Assembly (NCBI GenBank): GCA_003650675.1
Contig: QMRH01000011.1
Location: forward strand, 1-43,440
Direction of reading: 5' to 3'
Length of the DNA stretch: 43,440 nt
DNA from: Thermoprotei archaeon
GTDB lineage: Archaea; Thermoproteota; Thermoprotei; Thermofilales; B20-G17
The notes under the pieces are model-generated. The model saw nothing but the letters and a program-made list of their open reading frames with translations, was not told the origin of the DNA and made no database searches. Of the stretch, positions 8,371 through 16,333 are shown piece after piece. Within the stretch, counting starts at the first letter, position 1; every line of letters starts with the position of its first letter. Made by a program: the position numbers and the translations under genes.

Positions 8371-9159
8371 TTGTCGTTCAATTTCAATGAAAAATACGAA
8401 GAAAAAATAATGAAGAAGATCGCTAGAACAACTAAAAGAATCAAGGGAGAAGAGGATTTCGAGATCGTAGAAGAGGTTTTCGATCGAGAGACGTTAATGA
8501 CTTTATATAGATTAATTAACGCCGGTTTTATCGAAAAATTCTTCGGTGCCGTTGCCACAGGTAAGGAGGCTAAAGTATACTGGGCTCAAGATCCGAAGGG
8601 AGAAGACATAGCAGTAAAAATATTTCTTAAGGAGACATCCGACTTTAAAAAGAGCATTATAAGGTACATTGACGGCGACCCGCGATTCCGAAGAACACGG
8701 AAAGACATCAGGTATCTTATTAAACTATGGTGTGGCAAGGAGTTTAAGAACCTTAAAGAAGTATATAGTGTTGGAGTAAAAGTCCCTAAACCAATCACAT
8801 TTCTCAATAATGTCTTGGTGATGGAATTTGTAGGAGAAAATGGGGTTCCAGCACCCCTCATGAAGGAAAAACCGCCAGAGAACCCAGAGAAAGCTTATAA
8901 CATTATTATGAAATATATAGAGAGAGCTGTAGTTAACGCCAAAATAGTTCACGCCGATCTATCAGAATACAATATTTTGAATCACAATGAGGAACTTTAT
9001 ATAATCGACTGGGGGTCGGCGGTACATATATCTCATCCCATGGCCTTTGAATTCCTAAAAAGAGATATTAAAAACATAAATTTCTTCTTCAGGCGTTTAG
9101 GTGTTAAAGTAGTTTCAGTAGAAGAAGCATTCAGACATCTTGTGAAGATGATTAAATAA
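8371..9159 (+). CDS. rio1: RIO1-type serine kinase/ATPase
   Basis: The 262-residue protein has the RIO1 kinase signatures: nucleotide loop 'ATGKEAKVY' (62-70), ATP-anchoring lysine in 'AVKIF' (K83), catalytic 'HADLSEYN' (184-191, D186) and metal-binding 'IDWGSAV' (D203). HADLSEYN marks RIO1, since RIO2 has HGD-type sequence. The Trp and Gly after D203 differ from the more usual 'IDVxQAV'. RIO1 acts in late small-subunit maturation, consistent with the neighbouring Dim2-like and aIF1A genes. Translation starts at TTG 8371. The 3' end overlaps the convergent aIF1A gene by 8 nt. Confidence 0.93.
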   Translation: MSFNFNEKYEEKIMKKIARTTKRIKGEEDFEIVEEVFDRETLMTLYRLINAGFIEKFFGAVATGKEAKVYWAQDPKGEDIAVKIFLKETSDFKKSIIRYIDGDPRFRRTRKDIRYLIKLWCGKEFKNLKEVYSVGVKVPKPITFLNNVLVMEFVGENGVPAPLMKEKPPENPEKAYNIIMKYIERAVVNAKIVHADLSEYNILNHNEELYIIDWGSAVHISHPMAFEFLKRDIKNINFFFRRLGVKVVSVEEAFRHLVKMIK

Positions 9160-9493
9160 AACCTTCTTCTCCCTCCTCAAGCCATTTTAAAAGCCCCCGT
9201 TTTTCAAGCTCCCGAATCTCATCTCTCTCATAACGGTAGAGTATATCGCCTCTCTCCTTCGGTTGGAAATCCCATATACCTACTAGAACTATGTCACCGA
9301 GCCTTAGCCAAACTCTTTTCTTCATTTTGCCAGGTATTCGACACAACCGTGTGTTACCATCGGAACACTTTACTCTAACTCTATCGTATCCAAGCATTTG
9401 AATAACAACGCCGAGGACTTGATCTTCTCCACTGGGTAACGGGGTTTCCCTCTTTTTCTCATCCACGTCTCTACGTTTCCTACGTTTTGGCAA
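9152..9493 (-). CDS. eif1A: Translation initiation factor aIF1A
   Basis: The product has the basic N-terminal tail (PKRRKRRD), an OB fold with 'DGNTRLCRIPGKMKKRVWLRLGDIVLVGIWDF', and an acidic/helical C terminus, as in aIF1A/IF1. It occupies the ribosomal A site during start selection. I chose the TTG at 9491-9493 because family members start M-P-K-rich. The ATG at 9509-9511 adds six unconserved residues (MLWGEN). The gene converges on rio1 with an 8-nt overlap. Confidence 0.92.
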   Translation of the reverse strand: MPKRRKRRDVDEKKRETPLPSGEDQVLGVVIQMLGYDRVRVKCSDGNTRLCRIPGKMKKRVWLRLGDIVLVGIWDFQPKERGDILYRYERDEIRELEKRGLLKWLEEGEEGFI

Positions 9494-9558
9494 GTTCTCG
9501 CCCCACAGCAAAACAATTGAGTTATAGTTACATTCTAGAAGGGTGTCTATATATCTTT

Positions 9559-9864
9559 CTAACCATGTTTACGTCGTTCTTTAATCATTTTTTCGGCTAT
9601 ATTGAAGCCATGTTCCAGAGCCTCATCCAGAAGATCTTTTAATTCTTTATCGTTTAATTTGAACGGATTTATAGAGATATCGGCTTCTAATACAACAATC
9701 GGATAATAATCTCCTTCAAGCTCAACTTTAAGAGATAGGGAATCTATATTTTCCTCACCTAGCTTCCTATCCAAAAACAAATAGATTTCCTCTGCTATCC
9801 TCTCGATAATTTCTTCTTTGTCGTTTCTCGATAAAGGTTGCAGTTTTCTCCCTTTTACCATCAT
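9559..9864 (-). CDS. DUF3194-like small archaeal protein
   Basis: The 101-residue acidic protein has a helical N terminus ('DKEEIIERIAEEIYLFLDRKL'), a central beta region ('LSLKVELEGDYYPIVVLEADISINPF') and a C-terminal helix. This pattern and its position directly downstream of prefoldin beta fit the archaeal DUF3194 family. The function is unknown. The 10-nt gap to the prefoldin gene makes co-transcription likely. Confidence 0.65.
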   Translation of the reverse strand: MMVKGRKLQPLSRNDKEEIIERIAEEIYLFLDRKLGEENIDSLSLKVELEGDYYPIVVLEADISINPFKLNDKELKDLLDEALEHGFNIAEKMIKERRKHG

Positions 9865-9874
9865 ATCCTTGACT

Positions 9875-10267
9875 TTAACCAGCCTCGGTTACTGTTCGTC
9901 CAGACGACCTAAGTTCTTGTTCAAGTTGCTTACGTAGGCTTTCCACCTGTTTCTTAAGTAAAGCTTCATGTTTCTCAAGGGTCTTTAATCTAACCTCAAG
10001 CACCTCCTTCTTGTCCTCAAGTTCCTTTTTAACCTCTTCTATTGATGCGGATATAAGTATAGGACCAATTATCTTGTACACCTTCGCCTCATTTGCACCT
10101 TTCCCCAAAACTTTGTCCACTTCCTTGAGCGCCGCGTCGACTTCCCTCAATTGGAGTTCAATTTGCTGTCTTCTTAAAACTATTGTTTGCAGTTCACCCT
10201 GCAATTGTTGAAAACGGTTGATCCTCTCTCTTAAACCTCTAGATAATACATCTGCCAAGACGCTCAC
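9875..10267 (-). CDS. pfdB: Prefoldin beta subunit
   Basis: The 130 residues make two long coiled-coil helices (about 5-60 and 85-120) joined by a beta hairpin 'AKVYKIIGPILISAS', which is the beta-prefoldin core. Prefoldin is a jellyfish-shaped hexamer of two alpha and four beta subunits that holds unfolded proteins for the thermosome. The tail 'SSGRTVTEAG' is short and unstructured. It is the first gene of a minus-strand pair with the DUF3194-like gene and is divergent from L10e. Confidence 0.93.
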   Translation of the reverse strand: MSVLADVLSRGLRERINRFQQLQGELQTIVLRRQQIELQLREVDAALKEVDKVLGKGANEAKVYKIIGPILISASIEEVKKELEDKKEVLEVRLKTLEKHEALLKKQVESLRKQLEQELRSSGRTVTEAG

Positions 10268-10382
10268 CCGATGTCAACTACTTAATGTTAGACGCTTTCC
10301 CAGATATAAATTATTTATGGATCAGCTTTAAAGATAAGGAAAATTTAAAAAGCAAGGTACAGGTATAAGCTGGGGATTGAGG

Positions 10383-10892
10383 ATGCCTTTAAGACCAGGA
10401 AGGTGTTATCGTCATTTTGGTACACCACCGTATACACGCTTGGAGTACATAAAGAGTAATCCTCCAATACTAATACCGAAATTTGACCTGGGTAATCCTA
10501 AAGGCAACTTTGAAGTCGAAATTAAGCTAGTGGCGAAAGAAAGCGGACAAATAAGGGCAAACGCCTTGGAAGCTGCACGTAGACTCGTAAATAAGTATCT
10601 ATCCTCGAAACTTGGAGAAAACAACTATCACCTTAGAATAGTGAAGTATCCGCATCATATCCTTAGAGAAAATAAGATGATGGCCATGGCTGGAGCCGAC
10701 AGGTTACAGGATGGAATGCGCCTTTCGTTCGGCACACCTATAGGTAGAGCTGCTAGAGTAAGAACAGGGGAAACAATAATACTCGTACGTACCACGAAAA
10801 ATGGAGTCATGGTAGCTAAACATGCTCTAAAGGTTGCTGCAAGCAAAATTTCAGTACCGTCAAGGGTTATAATTGAAGAGAAGAAACAGTAA
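10383..10892 (+). CDS. rpl10e: Large-subunit ribosomal protein L10e (uL16)
   Basis: The product matches archaeal/eukaryal L10e (bacterial L16, uL16) throughout, with 'MPLRPGRCYRHFGTPPYTR' at the start, 'YPHHILRENKMMAMAGADRLQDGMR' in the middle and an RxGE(T)I loop. It lies near the peptidyl transferase centre and 5S rRNA. The start is set at ATG 10383, which gives the family's MPLRP N terminus. An in-frame TTG 6 nt upstream lies within the purine-rich leader GGGGATTGAGG and is probably part of the ribosome-binding region. A TATA-like TTTAAAAA lies at about 10343-10350. Confidence 0.95.
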   Translation: MPLRPGRCYRHFGTPPYTRLEYIKSNPPILIPKFDLGNPKGNFEVEIKLVAKESGQIRANALEAARRLVNKYLSSKLGENNYHLRIVKYPHHILRENKMMAMAGADRLQDGMRLSFGTPIGRAARVRTGETIILVRTTKNGVMVAKHALKVAASKISVPSRVIIEEKKQ

Positions 10893-10903
10893 AGTGTGTA
10901 GTT

Positions 10904-11620
10904 ATGCACAGTAAGGTTCATGCATCTCGGATAGAGGCCTGTATAGAGGTCTGGAGTTCTATATTAAAGGAGAATTTAAAGACCCGAGAGAGCATCAGGA
11001 AAAGGCTAAAAGAGACGTACGCGAGAAACTCCATCGAGCCATTTAGAGGAAGATCTAGAATTAATCTTTTCGATAAAGAATTGATAACACTTTACCTTGT
11101 AGGAAAATATGGTCTAGGACTAGATGAAAGTGAAATCCCACTAAAGGCTTTTAAAAAAGAGATAAAGCTTGAAAAAGTCGTGGAGGACATAGTTAATGGA
11201 GCCTCGGCAAAAGACTCACTAAAGAAACATTTTAACAAAATAAATGAAAACATTATCTTTCGGGTGCTTCGCCTAGTACTTACAAAAATACTGTTAGGAT
11301 GGGAGGAGGAAGATCTTCTAGTAAAAATCTTTAAATCGTTTGAAAAAGACTTCCCGAAATACGAGAAAAACTTTAAATCATTTGTACGTTTCTACGTTGC
11401 TCTGCGGATAGCTGAGAAAATAGTAAAGAAAGAGATAAGAAATAGGCTTGAAAAGGAAGCTTTAAAACACTCTCTATGCTTGAAGTTTGGAATGCCGAAA
11501 AATGCCCCCTCCGACGACTTCATAAGAGATCTAGCGATAAACGTATTTAATGGAGAAGAACACGAGGTAAACTCAGTTCTCGCTTTCCCTGAAAGCGAAA
11601 ATATAGAATTGAAGGTATAG
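10904..11620 (+). CDS. DUF2192-like archaeal protein
   Basis: The 238-residue helical, lysine-rich protein has an N terminus of the form 'RIEACIEVWSSILKENLKTRESIRKRL' followed by 'DKELITLYLVGKYGLGL'. I associate this with the crenarchaeal DUF2192 family, from memory of the pattern only. No catalytic motif or membrane segment is seen. It starts 11 nt after L10e and is probably co-transcribed with it. It ends 3 nt before the convergent THUMP methyltransferase. Confidence 0.6.
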   Translation: MHSKVHASRIEACIEVWSSILKENLKTRESIRKRLKETYARNSIEPFRGRSRINLFDKELITLYLVGKYGLGLDESEIPLKAFKKEIKLEKVVEDIVNGASAKDSLKKHFNKINENIIFRVLRLVLTKILLGWEEEDLLVKIFKSFEKDFPKYEKNFKSFVRFYVALRIAEKIVKKEIRNRLEKEALKHSLCLKFGMPKNAPSDDFIRDLAINVFNGEEHEVNSVLAFPESENIELKV

Positions 11621-11623
11621 CTC

Positions 11624-12721
11624 TTATCCAACCTCCAGTAATATTATCTCGCGATAGAGGCCGCCGTGAAAAAACTTTATTTTCCTCGTAATTTTAAAAC
11701 CCGTTCCTTTAACCGCCTTAATCAAGGCCCTTATTCGCGGGGTTACCACAGCTACCTTACCGTTTCTTTTCAGAACTTTTCTACAGGATATTAGGAGCTT
11801 TTCATAGAGTACTAAAATATTGGTTTTAATTCTAATGCCGTAGGGAGGATTCACCAATACTAAATCAAAGTAATTTCTCGGGAAAATCTCCTCGAGCCTC
11901 GTCCCGTCTCCGTGTATAATTTTTATTTTATCTTTTAAACCTGCTTTCTCGACATTAAGCAAGGCTCCTGACACATGATTTTTATCCCTCTCAACGCCAT
12001 AATACTCGGCATTAGGATTTAGGTAGGCGGCCTCTATTAATAGGGTTCCTGATCCACACATCGGATCCAACACCCTACGGGCTTTATCTACCCCAGCAAA
12101 CATGGCCATAAGGTAGGCTACTACGCCTTTAAGTGCAGCTGGATGATGATATCTTCTATACTCTCTATCCCCTAGCGAAACACCGTATGTAAGATCCAGC
12201 GAAAAAACAAGGTACCTTTCCGTATATTGTACCATAAAACATAGATCAGGATTGTCTAGCGAAACTTTTGGTTTAAACCCCAACGTCTTTTGAACTAACA
12301 TGACTATCGTATCTCCAACTGAAGCTGCTATATCCCTGGAAGTGAACCCACATTCAACCTCCTTTTTAACCACTACGGAGAAAGTCATATATCGGCTACT
12401 GAACAACCTTTCGATCGAACCGGCAACCTCTTCTCCACACAATAGATTATTAATCTCTTCAAGCGTGTGCTCGGAGACAGGGTGGTAAAAGAGAACCTCA
12501 TATACATGTTCAAATGATCTACCTTCGTGAAAAAGTTTAGAGAGGACCTCTATTCTTTTGCTAAAGGGTACTTCGATTAAGAGATATCCTCGAACATCGA
12601 ACGGTGTAGGCACAGCTCGTCTCACTTGAAATTCTCCCAACAATTTTTTGACATCATTTGCTGTTATTTCCTCAAGTCCAGGTATAGTAGATAACATTAT
12701 TACGGCGGTATCGTTTTGCAT
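11624..12721 (-). CDS. THUMP-domain tRNA (guanine-N2)-methyltransferase, Trm14/TrmN-like
   Basis: Residues 1-170 form the N-terminal ferredoxin-like plus THUMP RNA-binding module. Residues about 195-360 are a class I SAM methyltransferase. Motif I is 'DPMCGSGTLLIEAA' (from D219) and the catalytic motif IV is NPPYG (291-295), typical of N2-guanine and other exocyclic-N methyltransferases. The length and THUMP fusion fit archaeal Trm14/TrmN (m2G6) or the related Trm-G10 enzyme (m2G10/m2,2G10). The absence of a Trm11-like long N-terminal region slightly favours the Trm14/TrmN type. It is last in a three-gene minus-strand set with the two unknowns upstream. Confidence 0.82.
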   Translation of the reverse strand: MQNDTAVIMLSTIPGLEEITANDVKKLLGEFQVRRAVPTPFDVRGYLLIEVPFSKRIEVLSKLFHEGRSFEHVYEVLFYHPVSEHTLEEINNLLCGEEVAGSIERLFSSRYMTFSVVVKKEVECGFTSRDIAASVGDTIVMLVQKTLGFKPKVSLDNPDLCFMVQYTERYLVFSLDLTYGVSLGDREYRRYHHPAALKGVVAYLMAMFAGVDKARRVLDPMCGSGTLLIEAAYLNPNAEYYGVERDKNHVSGALLNVEKAGLKDKIKIIHGDGTRLEEIFPRNYFDLVLVNPPYGIRIKTNILVLYEKLLISCRKVLKRNGKVAVVTPRIRALIKAVKGTGFKITRKIKFFHGGLYREIILLEVG

Positions 12722-12724
12722 AGA

Positions 12725-13117
12725 TTACACCTTTGTAGAGAGTAAGATAACTTTGAAAAACATCTTTCTTGCAATTTCTTCGGCAACTTCGACATTCATC
12801 TGTCCTGTATTGTATACCTGAAAGTACAACGTTAATGCTTTTATTAGATTCTCAACCGATATGTTAAACATCCTACTACATCGAACAAATAAGATATCCT
12901 TCGCGATAAAACAGAAATCACCAATAGATTTTCCCTTAATTAGATGTCTTCTGGCAAGCCTAGCTGGATGATCAGATGCGAATATTATTTTCAGTGCCGA
13001 TGGCTGCTCAAAACCCATTCCAGTAAGCCAGGTGACTACAGTCTCTACTATCCTAATACACGCTTTTTCATCGAAACTGCATTCACCCCGATCGTGGATC
13101 TCCACTGCTATTTGCAC
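12725..13117 (-). CDS. Hypothetical protein (130 aa)
   Basis: I do not recognise this protein. It is mixed alpha/beta with three or four scattered cysteines (C13, C20, and C69 and C79 near the centre) and a 'SDHPARLARRHLIKGKS' segment that could contact nucleic acid or nucleotide. There is no signal peptide or membrane helix. It lies 3 nt upstream of the THUMP methyltransferase and 26 nt downstream of another unknown, so the three genes are probably one transcript. That suggests, without proof, a link to RNA metabolism. Confidence 0.6.
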   Translation of the reverse strand: MQIAVEIHDRGECSFDEKACIRIVETVVTWLTGMGFEQPSALKIIFASDHPARLARRHLIKGKSIGDFCFIAKDILFVRCSRMFNISVENLIKALTLYFQVYNTGQMNVEVAEEIARKMFFKVILLSTKV

Positions 13118-13143
13118 TAATAAGACTCCCAGGTAGTATTTTA

Positions 13144-13647
13144 TTAACGCCTGTTTTTAACAATATTTATGATCAATGAACATAGAGCTGTTTCCGGCAT
13201 GACAGTTATATCCCCGTTTTTAATGACCTGCCATAGGGGGCTGTCCCTGGTTACAATGTACTTTACTCCATGACTGCTTCTAGAATAATATTCTATAAGT
13301 TTTTCCTGCCTTAGTTCCTCAAGAATGCTTTTTACAACAGTTAAGAGTACTGGTTGAGGAGGGAAGCCAGCCATTAAAACTATTTTTTTCCCAGTAAAAG
13401 TTACACATGTACCCCGGCTTCTTTTAATGAGATCTATAAGTATACTTATGACCGTGATGCGTAACTTCTCGTAATCACTATAGGGAGTCTCATATACTCG
13501 TGAGGTAATCATTATCCCGCCACTGTAACCATATATGTTATAATTTAATTCATGTAGCACTTGGTTAGACTCAGCTACATCTCGGAAATACGGGGGAAAT
13601 ATATTAGATAATATAATCAACTTTCCCGAAGCATCGCATTCATCCAT
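13144..13647 (-). CDS. Hypothetical protein with winged-helix-like C-terminal part (167 aa)
   Basis: The function is unknown. The C-terminal half ('VVKSILEELRQEKLIEYYSRSSHGVKYIVTRDS') has the helix-helix-wing rhythm of a winged-helix domain. The N-terminal half is alpha/beta ('KLIILSNIFPPYF', 'GTCVTFTGKKIVLMAGFPP'). It heads the minus-strand set that ends with the THUMP methyltransferase and is divergent from PINA with a 56-nt gap containing an AT-rich promoter. Confidence 0.6.
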   Translation of the reverse strand: MDECDASGKLIILSNIFPPYFRDVAESNQVLHELNYNIYGYSGGIMITSRVYETPYSDYEKLRITVISILIDLIKRSRGTCVTFTGKKIVLMAGFPPQPVLLTVVKSILEELRQEKLIEYYSRSSHGVKYIVTRDSPLWQVIKNGDITVMPETALCSLIINIVKNRR

Positions 13648-13703
13648 AAAATTTAAAAAGAAATATTAATACCCAAAGACTATTCGGAAAACAGGATCTA
13701 GAG

Positions 13704-15296
13704 ATGGCTGTAATAGAGCTGAGAGAAACATATTTACCGGACTCATCCACCATAACTAGGGGGCTCCTCAGAACTAAAATAGAGGAGGGTGAACTACAGG
13801 GGAGAATAGTTATCCATCAACTCCTAGTGAAAATGTTTGAAAAACTGTTTAGAGAATTTAACAATCCAATGGGATTTGTCGGTTTAAAGGAACTCACCAT
13901 TATAAGGCAACTTATATCGTCCCAGGAACGGGATGATTTAAGCTTAGAATATACCAAAGAACTGCCTCAAGGATACCGTTTTATCGAACCAAGATCCCTA
14001 AGTGAAGTTGACGATATAATACGTGAATTAGCCTCAGAGTGGAATGCGACTCTTGTTACCTGCGATGAAGTCCAGGAAATGGCTGCTAAAGCTATGGGAG
14101 TCAGGGTTTTACTCCTAAAAGAGAAGAAACGGGAGCTGTTGTTCGAAAAATTTTTTGAAGAGACAACGATGTCTGTCCACCTAAAGGAGGGGGTTGTACC
14201 CTACGCTAAGGTCGGTACACCAGGTAGATGGGAGCTTAGATCGATAGGCGACACTCCTCTATCTAGGGAGCAATTAGAGCAGATTGAAAGGGAAATCCTT
14301 GAGGTAGCTAGGCAGGAGAAGGTAGGGTTCATAGAGATAGAGAGGCCTGGCTCGACAATAGTTCAGCTTAAACATTATAGGATCATAATTGCGAGACCCC
14401 CGTTTTCTGACGGCCTTGAAATAACTATCGTTCGCCCTCTGATAAAGCTTAGCCTTGAAGATTACAATTTACCTAGAAAACTTGTAGAGAGGCTAGAAAG
14501 ACAGGCTGAAGGTATACTTATAGCAGGCGCTCCGGGCATGGGTAAGACTACCTTTGCACAAGCCCTTGCCGAATACTATAACAGAAAGGGGAAAATAGTT
14601 AAAACAGTTGAATCACCCCGTGACATGCAACTTCCAGAGGAGGTAACACAATATTCGAAAAACTATTCAACATCAGAAGAAATACATGATGTACTACTAC
14701 TTAGCCGTCCAGACTATACAGTTTTTGACGAAATGAGGGATACCCGTGACTTTGAAATATACTCGGATTTAAGGCTTGCAGGAGTAGGCATGATAGGTGT
14801 AGTTCACGCGACAACTCCCATCGATGCGATACAAAGGTTTATTGGAAGAGTAGAGTTAGGTATGATACCTTCAATAATAGATACAGTAATATTCATACAT
14901 AAAGGTAGGGTGGAGAAGGTCTATGAGCTCGAAACCGTGGTCAAGATTCCTCATGGATTAAGGGAAGCCGAGCTGGCTAGACCCGTAGTCCTCATAAAAG
15001 ATTTCCTCACCTCTCAGCCGGAATACGAAATATATGTATTTGGCGAACGAACATTCGTTGTGCCTGTAAAGAGAACTCCTAGCGCCCGTGAAATACGGGC
15101 ACGGACCCTTATCGATAGAACAATGAGCAAGTATATTCCCCAAGGAGAATACGAGATCCAGGCGGGACGAAATGGCGAAATAATGGTTTTAATTGAACCA
15201 GAATATTTAAATTCACTATCAACCAAAATATTCAAGAGACTTAAACGAATTGCAAAAAAGCTGGGTATGGATGTAGAGATAAAACCCCGCTCATGA
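13704..15296 (+). CDS. pina: PINA: PIN-domain/VirB11-type ATPase with KH domain
   Basis: Three modules can be read in 530 residues. An N-terminal PIN domain (1-150) begins 'YLPDSSTITRGLL' and has a later acidic patch 'ATLVTCDEVQEMAAKAMGV'. A secretion/pilus-type ATPase follows (about 195-430) with Walker A from G275 ('GAPGMGKT') and a Walker B-like 'PDYTVFDEMRD'. A C-terminal KH-like domain covers about 445-530. This is the layout of PINA, described in Sulfolobus as a hexameric ATPase that works with Hjc and promotes Holliday-junction branch migration. It begins a plus-strand run with a KaiC-like ATPase and SRP54. Confidence 0.9.
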   Translation: MAVIELRETYLPDSSTITRGLLRTKIEEGELQGRIVIHQLLVKMFEKLFREFNNPMGFVGLKELTIIRQLISSQERDDLSLEYTKELPQGYRFIEPRSLSEVDDIIRELASEWNATLVTCDEVQEMAAKAMGVRVLLLKEKKRELLFEKFFEETTMSVHLKEGVVPYAKVGTPGRWELRSIGDTPLSREQLEQIEREILEVARQEKVGFIEIERPGSTIVQLKHYRIIIARPPFSDGLEITIVRPLIKLSLEDYNLPRKLVERLERQAEGILIAGAPGMGKTTFAQALAEYYNRKGKIVKTVESPRDMQLPEEVTQYSKNYSTSEEIHDVLLLSRPDYTVFDEMRDTRDFEIYSDLRLAGVGMIGVVHATTPIDAIQRFIGRVELGMIPSIIDTVIFIHKGRVEKVYELETVVKIPHGLREAELARPVVLIKDFLTSQPEYEIYVFGERTFVVPVKRTPSAREIRARTLIDRTMSKYIPQGEYEIQAGRNGEIMVLIEPEYLNSLSTKIFKRLKRIAKKLGMDVEIKPRS

Positions 15297-15310
15297 GATG
15301 GTGCAACTAA

Positions 15311-16300
15311 ATGCATGAGGGTACAATTTCATGTAAAAATTGTAAATTCTTTGTATTCGATGTACCCTATCCTGGTATAGGTTCATGTAGTAAATTCAGG
15401 AAGATAGTTTATTCACCTATGAATCCCCCATGTAGAGGAACAGGCTTTTCCCCGCGAAGAGAATCCGCGAACAATCCAGGTTTAATGCAAACGGTTACCA
15501 GTTTACAAAGACAAGAAGAATTTATTACAACTACTGTTTCCCGCCTCGATTTAACTCCCACAGGGATACCTGTATTAGACGACCAGATACTTAAGGGAGG
15601 TCTCCTTCGCGGAAAAACATACCTAGTTGCCGGTGAAACCGGTTGTGGGAAAACCATTTTTTCACTACAATTTCTGATAAATGGTGTTATAAAATTCAAT
15701 GAGAACGGAATATACCTTGCAATAGACGAACCGGCTTCACATATATTGAGGGGCTTAAGGTTATTTGGATGGGATGTAAAAGAACTTGTAGAAAGAAGAA
15801 AACTTTTGTTTTTGGATATGCGAACCCACTTCAGTAGACTCTACCTTAAGGATAAGGAAAGACGTATCCACCCTAAATTCCTTATTGATATGATAATAAA
15901 TTACGTGAAGAAAGTTAATGCCAAAAGGCTTGTAATAGATCCAATAGCACCATTAATGTACGGAGGAAGCGAAGAAGATGTTCTTTATGCAAGAGAATTT
16001 TTAAGAGAGATGGTTTTTGAGCTCGAGAGAACTGGTGATGTAACAACAATTATGACCAGTGAGATTCCAACAGGTAGCAATAAATTAAGCCGGTTTGGTG
16101 TAGAGGAATTTCTGGCGTCAGGTATAATAGTCTTAGCATTAGAGGAGGTTAAAGGTAGGATTTACCGTGTTATGTACGTTAGGAAAGCACGTTGGGCTCC
16201 AATACATCCAGCAAAGTATGTTTTCGAGATAATTTCAGGCAGAGGAATAGTCATAAGAGGCCCTCTCTCCTCAATACTTGCCGTTAAAAAGGAAGGATAA
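15311..16300 (+). CDS. KaiC/RadA-like ATPase with N-terminal cysteine cluster
   Basis: The 329-residue protein has a RecA-fold core with Walker A 'GETGCGKT' (108-115) and a Walker B strand 'RLVIDPIAPL', as in single-domain KaiC-like proteins. The N terminus has four cysteines (C8, C11, C26, C41) that could bind zinc or an Fe-S cluster; this is less usual for the family. It starts 14 nt after PINA (ribosome-binding site GGTG) and precedes SRP54 by 33 nt, so it is probably co-transcribed. KaiC-like archaeal ATPases have been tied to signalling, motility and DNA repair, but the specific role here is unknown. Confidence 0.82.
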   Translation: MHEGTISCKNCKFFVFDVPYPGIGSCSKFRKIVYSPMNPPCRGTGFSPRRESANNPGLMQTVTSLQRQEEFITTTVSRLDLTPTGIPVLDDQILKGGLLRGKTYLVAGETGCGKTIFSLQFLINGVIKFNENGIYLAIDEPASHILRGLRLFGWDVKELVERRKLLFLDMRTHFSRLYLKDKERRIHPKFLIDMIINYVKKVNAKRLVIDPIAPLMYGGSEEDVLYAREFLREMVFELERTGDVTTIMTSEIPTGSNKLSRFGVEEFLASGIIVLALEEVKGRIYRVMYVRKARWAPIHPAKYVFEIISGRGIVIRGPLSSILAVKKEG

Positions 16301-16333
16301 ATGAATACCATTATTTAGAGAGGAAGATTCAAC

